Source of the DNA: Rhizomonospora bruguierae
GTDB lineage: Bacteria; Actinomycetota; Actinomycetes; Mycobacteriales; Micromonosporaceae
Assembly (NCBI RefSeq): GCF_018397995.1
Contig: NZ_BBQH01000015.1
Span: 147,190 to 211,189 of the forward strand
Direction of reading: 5' to 3'
DNA length: 64,000 nucleotides
This document shows, one piece after another, positions 16,524-24,212 of this stretch. Made by a program: the position numbers and the translations under genes. The first letter of the stretch is position 1. The number at the start of each line of letters is the position of its first letter. The notes under the pieces are model-generated. The model saw only the letters and a list, made by a program, of their open reading frames with translations, had not been told where the DNA came from and ran no database searches.

Positions 16524-16792
16524 TCCAGGACGCCATCCTCACCGGCTCGCCGTGGGTCACCGCCATCGCGCAGGTTGCGGTCGCCGCCGGCACCGGCATC
16601 CTCGCCGCCGCCGTCATTCTGGCCCGCCGGACCCGCCGGTGCCCCAACTGCGGCGCCACCGCCGGCCGGCACGCCGGGCGCCGCACCACCATGCCCGGAC
16701 CGCAGGTGCCCACCACCGCCCAGCAGTACACCGGCCAGGTCTACCTGTCCGACCAGACGCGCCTCATGGACGCCGTGCGAGGTGACCGATGA
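16520..16792 (+). CDS. Small membrane protein with CxxC motif
   Basis: A 90-residue protein with one hydrophobic helix (AIAQVAVAAGTGILAAAVIL, about residues 15-34), then a CPNCG pair and a His/Arg-rich segment. The ATG overlaps the previous stop (ATGA) and the gene ends overlapping the next ATG. It may be membrane-anchored with half of a zinc site. Function unknown. Confidence 0.6.
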   Translation: MIQDAILTGSPWVTAIAQVAVAAGTGILAAAVILARRTRRCPNCGATAGRHAGRRTTMPGPQVPTTAQQYTGQVYLSDQTRLMDAVRGDR

Positions 16793-16974
16793 AGGCGTTC
16801 ACGGCGCTCGCCGCCAACGCCGCGGCCACGCACTGCGACACCTGCGGCCGCCCGCGCGACCACTGGAACCGCGGTGACCGGCTGTACAGTCCCACCTCCC
16901 CCGAGTGTCCGCGGTGCGTGCACGTCCTCATCGACGCCGACAAGGCCGCCTCGCGGCTGGAGGGCATGCTGTGA
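16789..16974 (+). CDS. Small zinc-ribbon protein
   Basis: A 61-residue protein with two cysteine pairs, CDTCGRPRDH near residue 16 and CPRCVHVL near residue 40, fitting a single zinc ribbon. Such mini-proteins are common in actinophage early regions. It is joined to both neighbours by four-base overlaps and precedes the nuclease gene. No function is assigned. Confidence 0.65.
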   Translation: MKAFTALAANAAATHCDTCGRPRDHWNRGDRLYSPTSPECPRCVHVLIDADKAASRLEGML

Positions 16975-18188
16975 CCGCCGCCGTCACCGATATCGCCACC
17001 CGCCGGGCGCCCAGCGTCATCGGGCAGATCACCCAGGACGACGGGCAGCGGTTCTACCTCATCGGCAGCGGCGACGACGCGCTGCGGCTGTGGTCGGTCA
17101 CCACCGCCATCGGCGTGGTGTTCAAGGAGGGCCTCGTCCGCTGGGCCGCCAGCCTCGCCGCCGACGCGGCGTTCGCCGAACTGCCCACCGTCGTCGCCGC
17201 CAGCCGGCGCAAGGCGTGCGGCAACACCTACAACCGGTGCTACGAGAAGCACGGGCGCCAGACCCGGTGCGAGCGGTGCGCCTGCGGCGACTGCAAGGAG
17301 TGCGTCCGCAAGTTCATCGCCAACCGGCACTACGCCGAGAAATCGCGCCGCGCCGACGAGGGCAAGGCCGTCCACGACGCCATCGAATGGTGGGCGCTGC
17401 ACGGACAGCTGCCAGCCGTCGACGAGCAGATCCGGCCGTACATCCGGTCGTTCCTGGCGTTCGTCAAGGAGTACGGCCTGACGCCCGACTCGTTCCTGAT
17501 GAGCGAGGCCGTCGGCGTCAACCGGGCCGAAGGCTACGCCGGGACGCTCGACTGCGTCATCCGCTTCGACGCCCGCGCGTCCGACGCCGCCGCCGACCTG
17601 GTGGCCCGGGTGCTCGCCATCACCGTCGAGCAGGCGGTCGCCGAAGGGCGAACCGTCGATCTGATCGTCGACTTCAAGACCCGCGAGAAAGAGCTGGGCG
17701 ACCGCGGCCCCGAGTTCTGGGCTGAGCAGGCCCTGCAGGTGACCGCCTACCGGCGGGTGGAGACGGTGCAGATCAAAGGCACCGACGTCGAGGTGCCGAT
17801 GCCGGCCACCGACGGCGGCATGCTCGTCCAGCTCCGCCCGGACGGCGCGACCCCACGGCTGGTGGTCACCGACGACCTGTCCTACGCGGCGTTCCTAGCC
17901 GCGCTGAACCTCTACCGCTGGTTCGTCGACTTCGGCACCGCCGCCGTGTCGGTGCGCAGCTTCCCGCTGCCCAAGCCGGAGAAGAAGGCGACGCCTGGCA
18001 AGGCCGCCGCGAAGCCGGCTGCCACGAAGGCGACCGCGCCCGCCAAGTCGGCGCCGGCCAAGAAGACGGCGGCCGCGCGCAGGACCACCGCCCCCGCCCG
18101 AACCGTCGCCGAGCGGGTGCTCGGCACGCCGCCCGGAACGCTGGCCACCTCCGGCGCCGGGCTGCGCGACGACGAGATCCCGTTCTAA
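16971..18188 (+). CDS. PD-(D/E)XK RecB/Cas4-like exonuclease with SSB-like tail
   Basis: A 405-residue protein from a GTG overlapping the previous stop. The nuclease core shows GYAGTLDCVIRF (Asp), then LIVDFKT (D-x-K) and QALQVTAYR (Q-x-x-x-Y), the ordered signature of RecB/Cas4-type nucleases. Before the core is an eight-cysteine cluster (CGNTYNRCYEKHG to CERCACGDCKEC, about residues 80-105) that could hold zinc or an Fe-S cluster. The C-terminus is a basic Ala/Lys/Pro linker ending in GLRDDEIPF, which closely resembles the acidic tip of bacterial SSB. It is probably the 5'-3' exonuclease of a phage recombination system, possibly recruited by SSB-partner proteins. Confidence 0.8.
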   Translation: MTAAVTDIATRRAPSVIGQITQDDGQRFYLIGSGDDALRLWSVTTAIGVVFKEGLVRWAASLAADAAFAELPTVVAASRRKACGNTYNRCYEKHGRQTRCERCACGDCKECVRKFIANRHYAEKSRRADEGKAVHDAIEWWALHGQLPAVDEQIRPYIRSFLAFVKEYGLTPDSFLMSEAVGVNRAEGYAGTLDCVIRFDARASDAAADLVARVLAITVEQAVAEGRTVDLIVDFKTREKELGDRGPEFWAEQALQVTAYRRVETVQIKGTDVEVPMPATDGGMLVQLRPDGATPRLVVTDDLSYAAFLAALNLYRWFVDFGTAAVSVRSFPLPKPEKKATPGKAAAKPAATKATAPAKSAPAKKTAAARRTTAPARTVAERVLGTPPGTLATSGAGLRDDEIPF

Positions 18189-18200
18189 GGAGCCCGACCC

Positions 18201-19367
18201 GTGTCCGGACGAATCCTCACCTTGCAGCGCCAGGCCCGCGAACTGGGCCGGCTGCGCATGGGCTGGAGCGAGCCCTACACCGACAAGTACGGCAAGGAGA
18301 AGCGCAAGCCGGTCAAGTCCACCACCTGGGTGCTCACCACTCCGCAGCGCGCCTACCTCGAGCCCGCCGTGGAGGCGTGGGGCGGCCAGGTGGAGGAGTG
18401 GCAGCCGCAGGGCAACGGCGCGAAGGTGTGGCGGATCGTCACCGACACCGACGCCATCGACGCGATCCTGCCGCCCGGCGACCCGTTGAGCCAGGCGTAC
18501 GAGATGTGGAGCAGGGGCGGCTGCCAGCGGCGCTGCGATGGCGAGACCGAGCAGCTGTCCAACAAGCCGTGCCTGTGCCGCGCCGAGTTCGGTGACGAGT
18601 TCCACCTGCAGAAGCCCGAGGTCGTGTGCAGGCCGCACACGCGGCTGAACGTCGTGCTGCCGGACATGCCGGACCTCGGCGTCTGGCGTGTTGAAACGCA
18701 CGGGTTCTATGCCGCCAACGAGATCGCCGCCGCCGTCGATTTGATTCGTCACGCCACCGGCGGCACGGTCGCCGTACCGGTGCGCTTGCGGATCGAGCCG
18801 CGCACCCGGGTCGCACAGGGCAAGACGAAGCAGTTCCTGGTGTTGGCCTTGGAGATCCGTGGCTCGACCGCCGGCCAGATCCTCGCCGGCCAGCCGGCCA
18901 CCGTGGAGCTGGAGGGGACCGCGCAGCGCCGCGCGCTCGAGGCGGCGCCCGCCGCGGCGAACGGCACGCGGCCGGGCCCGGACTTCTACCATCTGGCCCG
19001 CGAGGCGCGGGACGGCAAGACCATCCGCCAGCTGTGGACACAGGCCAACCAGGCCGGCGCACTCGACCAGAAGCTCGCTGACTTCCTGAAGGGCCGCATT
19101 GCCGACCTGGAGCCGCCCGCGCCCCCGGCCGCCGACGTCCCGCAGCAGCCCGCCGCCGCGCCCGTCGAGGTGGTGGAGGGCGAGGCGGAGCCGGACGCGG
19201 ACACCGTGTGGGCGCAGATCAACGCCCACGTCGGCAAGAACCAGAAGTGGTCGGCCGAGGAGCTGGAGAAGCGGGTCATCGCCCTGCTCAACAAGGACAG
19301 CGCGGAGGCGAACGGCTGGGAGCTGCAGCGGTTCCTGACCGCGCTGCGCAACGGCGAGGTGGCCTGA
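18201..19367 (+). CDS. Gp3-like / recombination-directionality-factor-like protein
   Basis: A 388-residue protein beginning MSGRILTLQRQARELGRLRMG. Its layout resembles the phage Gp3-like family, which includes the phiC31 recombination directionality factor: a WVLTTP strand, a GGQVEEWQP element, then DAILPPGDPLSQAYEMWSRGG. A cysteine group (CQRRCDG, CLC, and a later C) follows and may bind metal. The C-terminal third is a proline-rich linker plus a helical domain. In this phage the integrase is a tyrosine recombinase, so the main role is probably in replication or recombination rather than directionality. Family placement is from memory of motifs, not a search. Confidence 0.62.
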   Translation: MSGRILTLQRQARELGRLRMGWSEPYTDKYGKEKRKPVKSTTWVLTTPQRAYLEPAVEAWGGQVEEWQPQGNGAKVWRIVTDTDAIDAILPPGDPLSQAYEMWSRGGCQRRCDGETEQLSNKPCLCRAEFGDEFHLQKPEVVCRPHTRLNVVLPDMPDLGVWRVETHGFYAANEIAAAVDLIRHATGGTVAVPVRLRIEPRTRVAQGKTKQFLVLALEIRGSTAGQILAGQPATVELEGTAQRRALEAAPAAANGTRPGPDFYHLAREARDGKTIRQLWTQANQAGALDQKLADFLKGRIADLEPPAPPAADVPQQPAAAPVEVVEGEAEPDADTVWAQINAHVGKNQKWSAEELEKRVIALLNKDSAEANGWELQRFLTALRNGEVA

Positions 19368-19368
19368 C

Positions 19369-20001
19369 ATGACGACGCTCAACTTGGCCGCGACCACCAC
19401 GCCCCTCGCCGCGCTGGACACTGACGAGCACGGCAACTGGGTGCTCACTCTCCCCGACGGCGAGCGCCGGCAGCTCAACGCCCACCGCCACACCCGCGCC
19501 GCCGCCGAAGCCGGACACCTGCTGTTCAGCCTCGGCTACCAGCTGATCGGCGGCTGGGTGTGGGACGCCGGCGCCGCCATGGCCGGCGTCCGCCGCGTTT
19601 CCCGCCACTACGCCTCCCTGTCGCCCGCCGCCATCCTCCACGGCGCCCGCGACCTCATCAGGCGGTACGGGTTCTGGCGGGGCGGCTTTGGCGCCTACAA
19701 CATCGGCTTCTCGCTCGAGGGCGCCATCTACGAGATCGCGGCCTTCCGCATCGACGACCTCAACCTGCGGGACGCCGACACACCCGAGGACCACGCCCGC
19801 TGGAACGCCGCCGTGGAGGCCATCCAGGCGATCGCCCGCACCCTCGGCGAGCAGCGACCCTCCCGGGCGCCCGGCCGCGTCTATGACACGTCGGAGCGAC
19901 TGAACGCCGCGCAGGCGGACGCGCTGCTGCTGCGCACCCTCGGCGAGCAGTTCGAGGGTGAGCTGGTGCGGGCACGCGGCGGAGAGCGGGTGTCGGCATG
20001 A
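19369..20001 (+). CDS. Hypothetical early protein
   Basis: A 210-residue protein with no recognised domain. It begins with a beta-rich part (DEHGNWVLTLPDGERR) and has a Tyr/Gly-rich central segment (YGFWRGGFGAYNIGFSLEG), then Ala-rich helices. It follows the Gp3-like gene by one base and overlaps the exonuclease start (ATGA). Position suggests a role in DNA metabolism, but nothing in the sequence shows one. Confidence 0.65.
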   Translation: MTTLNLAATTTPLAALDTDEHGNWVLTLPDGERRQLNAHRHTRAAAEAGHLLFSLGYQLIGGWVWDAGAAMAGVRRVSRHYASLSPAAILHGARDLIRRYGFWRGGFGAYNIGFSLEGAIYEIAAFRIDDLNLRDADTPEDHARWNAAVEAIQAIARTLGEQRPSRAPGRVYDTSERLNAAQADALLLRTLGEQFEGELVRARGGERVSA

Positions 20002-20819
20002 GCTGGCACACCAAGCCTCAGTGCGCCTTCGACCTCGAGTCGACCGGCATCGACGTGGAAACGGAGCGGGTGGTCACCGCCTGCGTCGCCGTCATCAAGC
20101 CCACCCCGGTCCCGCCGTGGGACATCGACATCCGGTCGCACCTCATCGACCCCGGCATCGACATCCCCGAAGGCGCCACCGCGGTGCACGGCATCACCAC
20201 CGCCTACGCCAAGGAACACGGGCAGCCGCCCGCCGAAACCCTCGACGTGGTGGCCGGCGACCTCGCCCTGGCTATGCGCAGCGGCATGCCGGTCGTCGGC
20301 ATGAACCTGGCCTACGACTTCACGCTGCTCGACCGGGAGTTGCGCCGCTACGGGCTGGCCGCCCTGCCGGAGCGGCTGGGCCGCGCCATCGGGCCCGTCA
20401 TCGACGTGTACGTCATCGACAAGGCCATCGACCCGTTCCGGCGGGGCAGCCGCAAGCTTGTCAACCTCTGCGAGCACTACGGCGTTCGCATCGACGGCGC
20501 CCACGACAGCACCTTCGACGCGCTGGCCTCCGCGCGGATCGCGTTCCGCATCGCACAGCGCGCGCACATGGAGCCCGACGCCCTGGCCCGACTGTACGCC
20601 GACCGGCGCAAGCCGCAGGAGATCGTGCGGGCATTCGCCGCGCTACGCCGCCTCACCCTCGCCGAACTGCACGACCGGCAGAAGGTGTGGCGCCGCGAAC
20701 AGCAGGAGTCGCTCGCCGACTACCTGCGCGGCCAGGGCAAAGACGCCTCCGACGTCGACGGGTCGTGGCCGATGCGGCCCTGGCGGGAGCCGGCCGTGGC
20801 GGGGGAGGTGCGGCCGTGA
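19998..20819 (+). CDS. DEDDh 3'-5' exonuclease (DnaQ-like)
   Basis: A 273-residue protein with the DnaQ-type exonuclease core in the first 180 residues: FDLESTGID (Exo I, Asp and Glu), VVGMNLAYDFTLLD (Exo II) and HDSTFDALASARI (Exo III with His and Asp of DEDDh). The family removes 3' nucleotides for proofreading or recombination. The remaining C-terminal part is helical and charged. It overlaps both neighbours by four bases. It may work with the RecB-like nuclease and the RusA resolvase next to it. Confidence 0.85.
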   Translation: MSWHTKPQCAFDLESTGIDVETERVVTACVAVIKPTPVPPWDIDIRSHLIDPGIDIPEGATAVHGITTAYAKEHGQPPAETLDVVAGDLALAMRSGMPVVGMNLAYDFTLLDRELRRYGLAALPERLGRAIGPVIDVYVIDKAIDPFRRGSRKLVNLCEHYGVRIDGAHDSTFDALASARIAFRIAQRAHMEPDALARLYADRRKPQEIVRAFAALRRLTLAELHDRQKVWRREQQESLADYLRGQGKDASDVDGSWPMRPWREPAVAGEVRP

Positions 20820-21418
20820 TCGCGCCCGCCATCGAGATCAAGGTGTACGGCCAGCCGGCGCCGCAGGGGTCCAAGAGCTTCAGGGGCATCTGGGGCGGCA
20901 AAGCCATCCTCACCGAGTCGTCCAAGGCGGTGAAGCCGTGGCGCGACGCGGTGCGCGCCGACGCCATCTTCGCCCTCGCGCAGCGGACCGGCGACAGCTG
21001 GACGCCGCTCGACTGCCCGCTGGCTGTGGAGATGGTCTTCACCATGCCGAAGCCGGCCAGCGCGCCCAAGCGGCGGCGCACCTGGCCCAGCCGCATGCCC
21101 GACCTGTCGAAGCTGGCCCGCTCCACCGAGGACGCGCTCACCGACGCCGGCATCTGGCGGGACGACGCCCGCGTCGTCGAATACCGCCGGCTGGCCAAGG
21201 TCTACCCGGGCGAGGACGTCGACGCCCTGAGCAGCCCCGGCGTCGTCATCCGCATCCACGCGATCGGCGAGACGGCGCCGGGCGGCGACGACATGGGCAT
21301 CGGCCGCCACCACGGCTACCGCGACCCCAGCCGCACATGTCCGACCACGCCCGCGACGCCGTCATCGCCGGCCTCGAAGTCGCCTACCGCACGGCCGACA
21401 AGGAGCACTGACCCATGA
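20816..21418 (+). CDS. rusA: Holliday junction resolvase RusA-like
   Basis: A 200-residue protein from a GTG that overlaps the exonuclease stop. The RusA core runs through IKVYGQPAPQGSKS, then DLSKLARSTEDALTDAGIW with DDARV, giving the conserved acidic residues of RusA metal binding. RusA resolves Holliday junctions as a dimer. The last ~40 residues are Pro/Ser/Thr-rich and unlike the family; another short frame (21337-21411, MSDHARDAVIAGLEV) overlaps there, so the true C-terminus could be shorter if a frameshift exists. Confidence 0.8.
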   Translation: MIAPAIEIKVYGQPAPQGSKSFRGIWGGKAILTESSKAVKPWRDAVRADAIFALAQRTGDSWTPLDCPLAVEMVFTMPKPASAPKRRRTWPSRMPDLSKLARSTEDALTDAGIWRDDARVVEYRRLAKVYPGEDVDALSSPGVVIRIHAIGETAPGGDDMGIGRHHGYRDPSRTCPTTPATPSSPASKSPTARPTRSTDP

Positions 21419-22209
21419 CCAGCCCCACGCACGGCCACGTCAACCTGCTCGACCTGATCACCAAGGATCTGACTCTGCCCGACGGCTGCGACCGGTGGGC
21501 CATCCGCACCGTGTACCCAGACATGCGGTCCAAGCACGGCTACCGCTGGCCTTTCCCCGGCCAGTGGGCGGAAGCGCCCGGCCCGCTCCGCACCAACAAT
21601 ACCGACGGCTGCCCGGACGGGGTGGGTGACGGGATCTGCCTCGCGCACACGTGGCGGGGCATGCGCTCCGGTGGCGTCCCCGCCATCACCCTGCTTCTGT
21701 GCGCCTACACCTCGGCTGATGTGCTCGGCGAAACCACGAGCGAGCAGAAGATCCGCGTCCGCCGCGCGCACGTGGTCGACGTGGTCGACGGGGCCCGGCT
21801 GATCCGTGAGCACGGCACCCGCGCGGACCTGGCCGGCGCGGACCTGGCCGGCGCGTACCTGGCCGGCGCGTACCTGGCCCGCGCGTACCTGGCCGGCGCG
21901 GACCTGGCCGGCGCGTACCTGGCCGGCGCGTACCTGGCCCGCGCGTACCTGGCCGGCGCGTACCTGGCCCGCGCGTACCTGGCCGGCGCGTACCTGGCCC
22001 GCGCGGACCTGGCCGGCGCGGACCTGGCCCGCGCGGACCTGGCCGGCGCGGACCTGGCCGGCGCGGACCTGGCCGGCGCGGACCTGGCCGACGCGGACCT
22101 GGCCGGCGCGGACCTGCGCGGCGCGGAGTACGACCGGCGGACGGTGTGGCCGGGCGGGCTCGACCCGCAGGCGCGTGGCGCTGTCCTGGTCGGCGGTGCC
22201 GCCCGATGA
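21415..22209 (+). CDS. Pentapeptide-repeat protein
   Basis: A 264-residue protein. About residues 1-130 form a separate domain (with CDRWAIRTVYPDMRSKHGY and GICLAHTWRGM) seen upstream of such repeats in actinophage proteins. It is followed by 20 near-perfect A(D/Y)LA(G/R) pentads, predicted to fold as a right-handed beta-helix with Leu at the central stack position. Some pentapeptide proteins mimic DNA and inhibit gyrase; whether this one does is unknown. The start overlaps the RusA stop. Confidence 0.8.
   Translation: MTSPTHGHVNLLDLITKDLTLPDGCDRWAIRTVYPDMRSKHGYRWPFPGQWAEAPGPLRTNNTDGCPDGVGDGICLAHTWRGMRSGGVPAITLLLCAYTSADVLGETTSEQKIRVRRAHVVDVVDGARLIREHGTRADLAGADLAGAYLAGAYLARAYLAGADLAGAYLAGAYLARAYLAGAYLARAYLAGAYLARADLAGADLARADLAGADLAGADLAGADLADADLAGADLRGAEYDRRTVWPGGLDPQARGAVLVGGAAR
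21820..22119 (+). repeat. 15-bp tandem repeat encoding 20 pentapeptides
   Basis: Twenty consecutive 15-base units of the form (G/C)GCGCGGACCTGGCC or GGCGCGTACCTGGCC occur with very few changes. Only two residues vary (Asp/Tyr at position 3 and Gly/Arg at position 1). The near identity at DNA level points to recent expansion and possible copy-number change by slippage. Confidence 0.95.
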
Positions 22210-23450
22210 CCGCCGCCGACGACATCGACGCCATCCGCGCCCGCGCCGCAGCGGATCACGGTGGCGGCATGAGCGGCACCCTGACCCGCGACATCACCAC
22301 CGAGCCCACCGACGGCGGCATGACCACGCCCACCGGCCTCACGTTCCGTGTCGAACCACGGCCGTTCGCCTCCGCTGTCTCGTTCGTCGCCAAGCACCTG
22401 CCCACCCGACCCGAGGTGCCCGTACTCGCCGGACTGCTGCTCGACGTCGCAGACGGGCAACTCACCGTCGCCGGCTTCGACTACAACATCGCCACCCACG
22501 CCGAGGTCGACGTCGTCGGCGAGTGCGCCGGGCACGTCCTCGTCTCCGGGCGGCTGCTCGCCGAAGTAGGCAAGACGTTCCCCGACAAGCCCGTCGACGT
22601 CCGCGTCGACGACACCCGGGCGACCATCACCTGCGGCGCCGTCCGGCTGGGCCTGCCACTGATGAACGTCGAGGACTACCCGACGCCGCCCGGCGCGCCC
22701 ACCACCATCGGGACCGCGACCGCCGCCGACATCGCCGCACTCATCGAACGGGTCAGCCTCGCCGTCGACCGGTCGGGCACCGGCGGCATCAAGGCGTTCC
22801 ACGGCATCCATCTCCGGTTCGACTCCCAGCGCATCACGGCGCACGGCACCGACCGGTTCCGCGCGGCCACCGGCCACATCGGATGGAACGCCGACCTGAC
22901 CAAGCCGATCAGCACGCTGGTACCCGCGCCCATGCTGCTGGACATCGCCCGCGCGCTCGACGGCGCCGACACTGTGACCATCGGCGCGGACGAGCACCTC
23001 GTGTCCTTCGCCATCGCCGGCCGGACGATGATCGCGCGGCAGCTCAGCGAGACCTACCCGGCGCAGGTGGAGGCCATCTTCCCTGCCCGGGTGGCCGCGC
23101 CCGCAGTGGTGCCGGTGCCTGACCTGCTGGTCGCAATGAAGCGAGCCGACCTCGTGCGCGCCCCCAAGTCGCCGGTGATGCTCACCTTCGCCGCCGGCCA
23201 GCTCGCGATCGCCGCCAAGGGTGAGGTCGCGGACACCGGCGACGCCATCGACTGCCAGTACGACGGGCCGGAGCTGACGCTCGGCATCAACCCGCAGTAC
23301 CTGGGCGACGCGCTGGCCGGGTTGCGCGCGGATACCGCCGAGATCTCGTTCACCGACGCCCGCCGGCCCGTCCTGCTCACCATCCCCGACGACACCGGCG
23401 CGGAGCCGGCGTACCGCCACGTCGTCGTCCCCATCCAGACCGTCCGCTGA
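22206..23450 (+). CDS. Phage DNA polymerase sliding clamp (DnaN-like)
   Basis: A 414-residue beta-clamp with three similar domains. Recognisable parts are RPEVPVLAGLLLDVADGQLTV, TFPDKPVDVRVDD, LPLMNVEDYP, ITAHGTDRFRAA, and at the C-terminus LGINPQYLGDALAGL followed by RPVLLTIPDD with a final VVVPIQTVR, close to the usual clamp ending. The clamp tethers DNA polymerase and other factors to DNA. A phage copy is uncommon, and it may replace or redirect the host clamp. The ATG overlaps the previous stop; internal ATGs at 22270 and 22321 are other possible starts. Confidence 0.88.
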   Translation: MTAADDIDAIRARAAADHGGGMSGTLTRDITTEPTDGGMTTPTGLTFRVEPRPFASAVSFVAKHLPTRPEVPVLAGLLLDVADGQLTVAGFDYNIATHAEVDVVGECAGHVLVSGRLLAEVGKTFPDKPVDVRVDDTRATITCGAVRLGLPLMNVEDYPTPPGAPTTIGTATAADIAALIERVSLAVDRSGTGGIKAFHGIHLRFDSQRITAHGTDRFRAATGHIGWNADLTKPISTLVPAPMLLDIARALDGADTVTIGADEHLVSFAIAGRTMIARQLSETYPAQVEAIFPARVAAPAVVPVPDLLVAMKRADLVRAPKSPVMLTFAAGQLAIAAKGEVADTGDAIDCQYDGPELTLGINPQYLGDALAGLRADTAEISFTDARRPVLLTIPDDTGAEPAYRHVVVPIQTVR

Positions 23451-23606
23451 CCCGAGGGTGCAACCATGACGACTGCTGAGACGACCTCCGTCACCGCCAC
23501 CCCCACCGATGACAACCGGGAATGGCTGGTCGGCATCCTGCCCAAGAACGCCCACCAACGCCACCACCATCACCTTCCCCTACGGGGCCGGGGTGGTGGC
23601 GCGCTG

Positions 23607-24212
23607 ATGCTGCTCTGCGACCGCGACCTCAAGCTGGCCGTCGACGGCGGGTGGCTGGGCGTCCACCCGTACGAGCCGGAGCTGGTGCAGCCGTCGTCCA
23701 TCGACGTGCGGCTCGACGAGCAGCTGCTCGCCTGGCCGCCCGGGGACACGGCCATCGACCCGAGCCGCCCCCAGAAGATGCTGAGCGTCACCATGCGCGA
23801 GGAGGACCACTACCTCCTGCGGCCCGGGCGGATGGTGCTGGGCTCCACCATGGAGCGCATCACCGTGGCCGACGACCTCGCCTGCCGCGTTGAGGGCAAG
23901 TCGAGCCTCGGCCGGCTGGGCCTGGCGGTGCACGTCACCGCGGGGTTCATCGACCCCGGCTTCGACGGACACGTCACCTTAGAGATCGTCAACCACGCGC
24001 CCCGGGCCATCGTGCTGCGCCCGGGCATGCGTATCGGGCAGCTGTGTGTCTTCGAACTGTCCGGCAAGGCGGAGCGGCCATACGGCGCCGATGGCGTCGG
24101 CCACTACCAGGGGCAGCGCGGACCCACCCCGTCCCGGTCGCACATCGGATGGCGGACGTGGCCCACCGCGCCGGCGCCGGCGCCGGCGGCGAAGGTGACC
24201 GGCCGTGACTGA
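23607..24212 (+). CDS. dcd: dCTP deaminase, probably bifunctional with dUTPase
   Basis: A 201-residue enzyme starting MLLCDRDLKLAV, the family's normal N-terminus, so the ATG at 23607 is preferred over the in-frame ATG at 23466. The conserved core EGKSSLGRLGL, TAGFIDPGF and GHVTLEIVN (with catalytic Glu) and a late YQGQRGPTPSRS segment closely match actinobacterial enzymes such as the mycobacterial bifunctional dCTP deaminase/dUTPase, which makes dUMP directly from dCTP. It keeps uracil out of phage DNA and supplies thymidylate. An ATG at 23509 in another frame ends on this start (TGATG) and may encode a 32-residue coupling peptide. Confidence 0.9.
   Translation: MLLCDRDLKLAVDGGWLGVHPYEPELVQPSSIDVRLDEQLLAWPPGDTAIDPSRPQKMLSVTMREEDHYLLRPGRMVLGSTMERITVADDLACRVEGKSSLGRLGLAVHVTAGFIDPGFDGHVTLEIVNHAPRAIVLRPGMRIGQLCVFELSGKAERPYGADGVGHYQGQRGPTPSRSHIGWRTWPTAPAPAPAAKVTGRD

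Noticed and set aside
21820..22119. Repeat array considered as a CRISPR
   Set aside because: Period is 15 bases without spacers and in frame; it encodes pentapeptide repeats.
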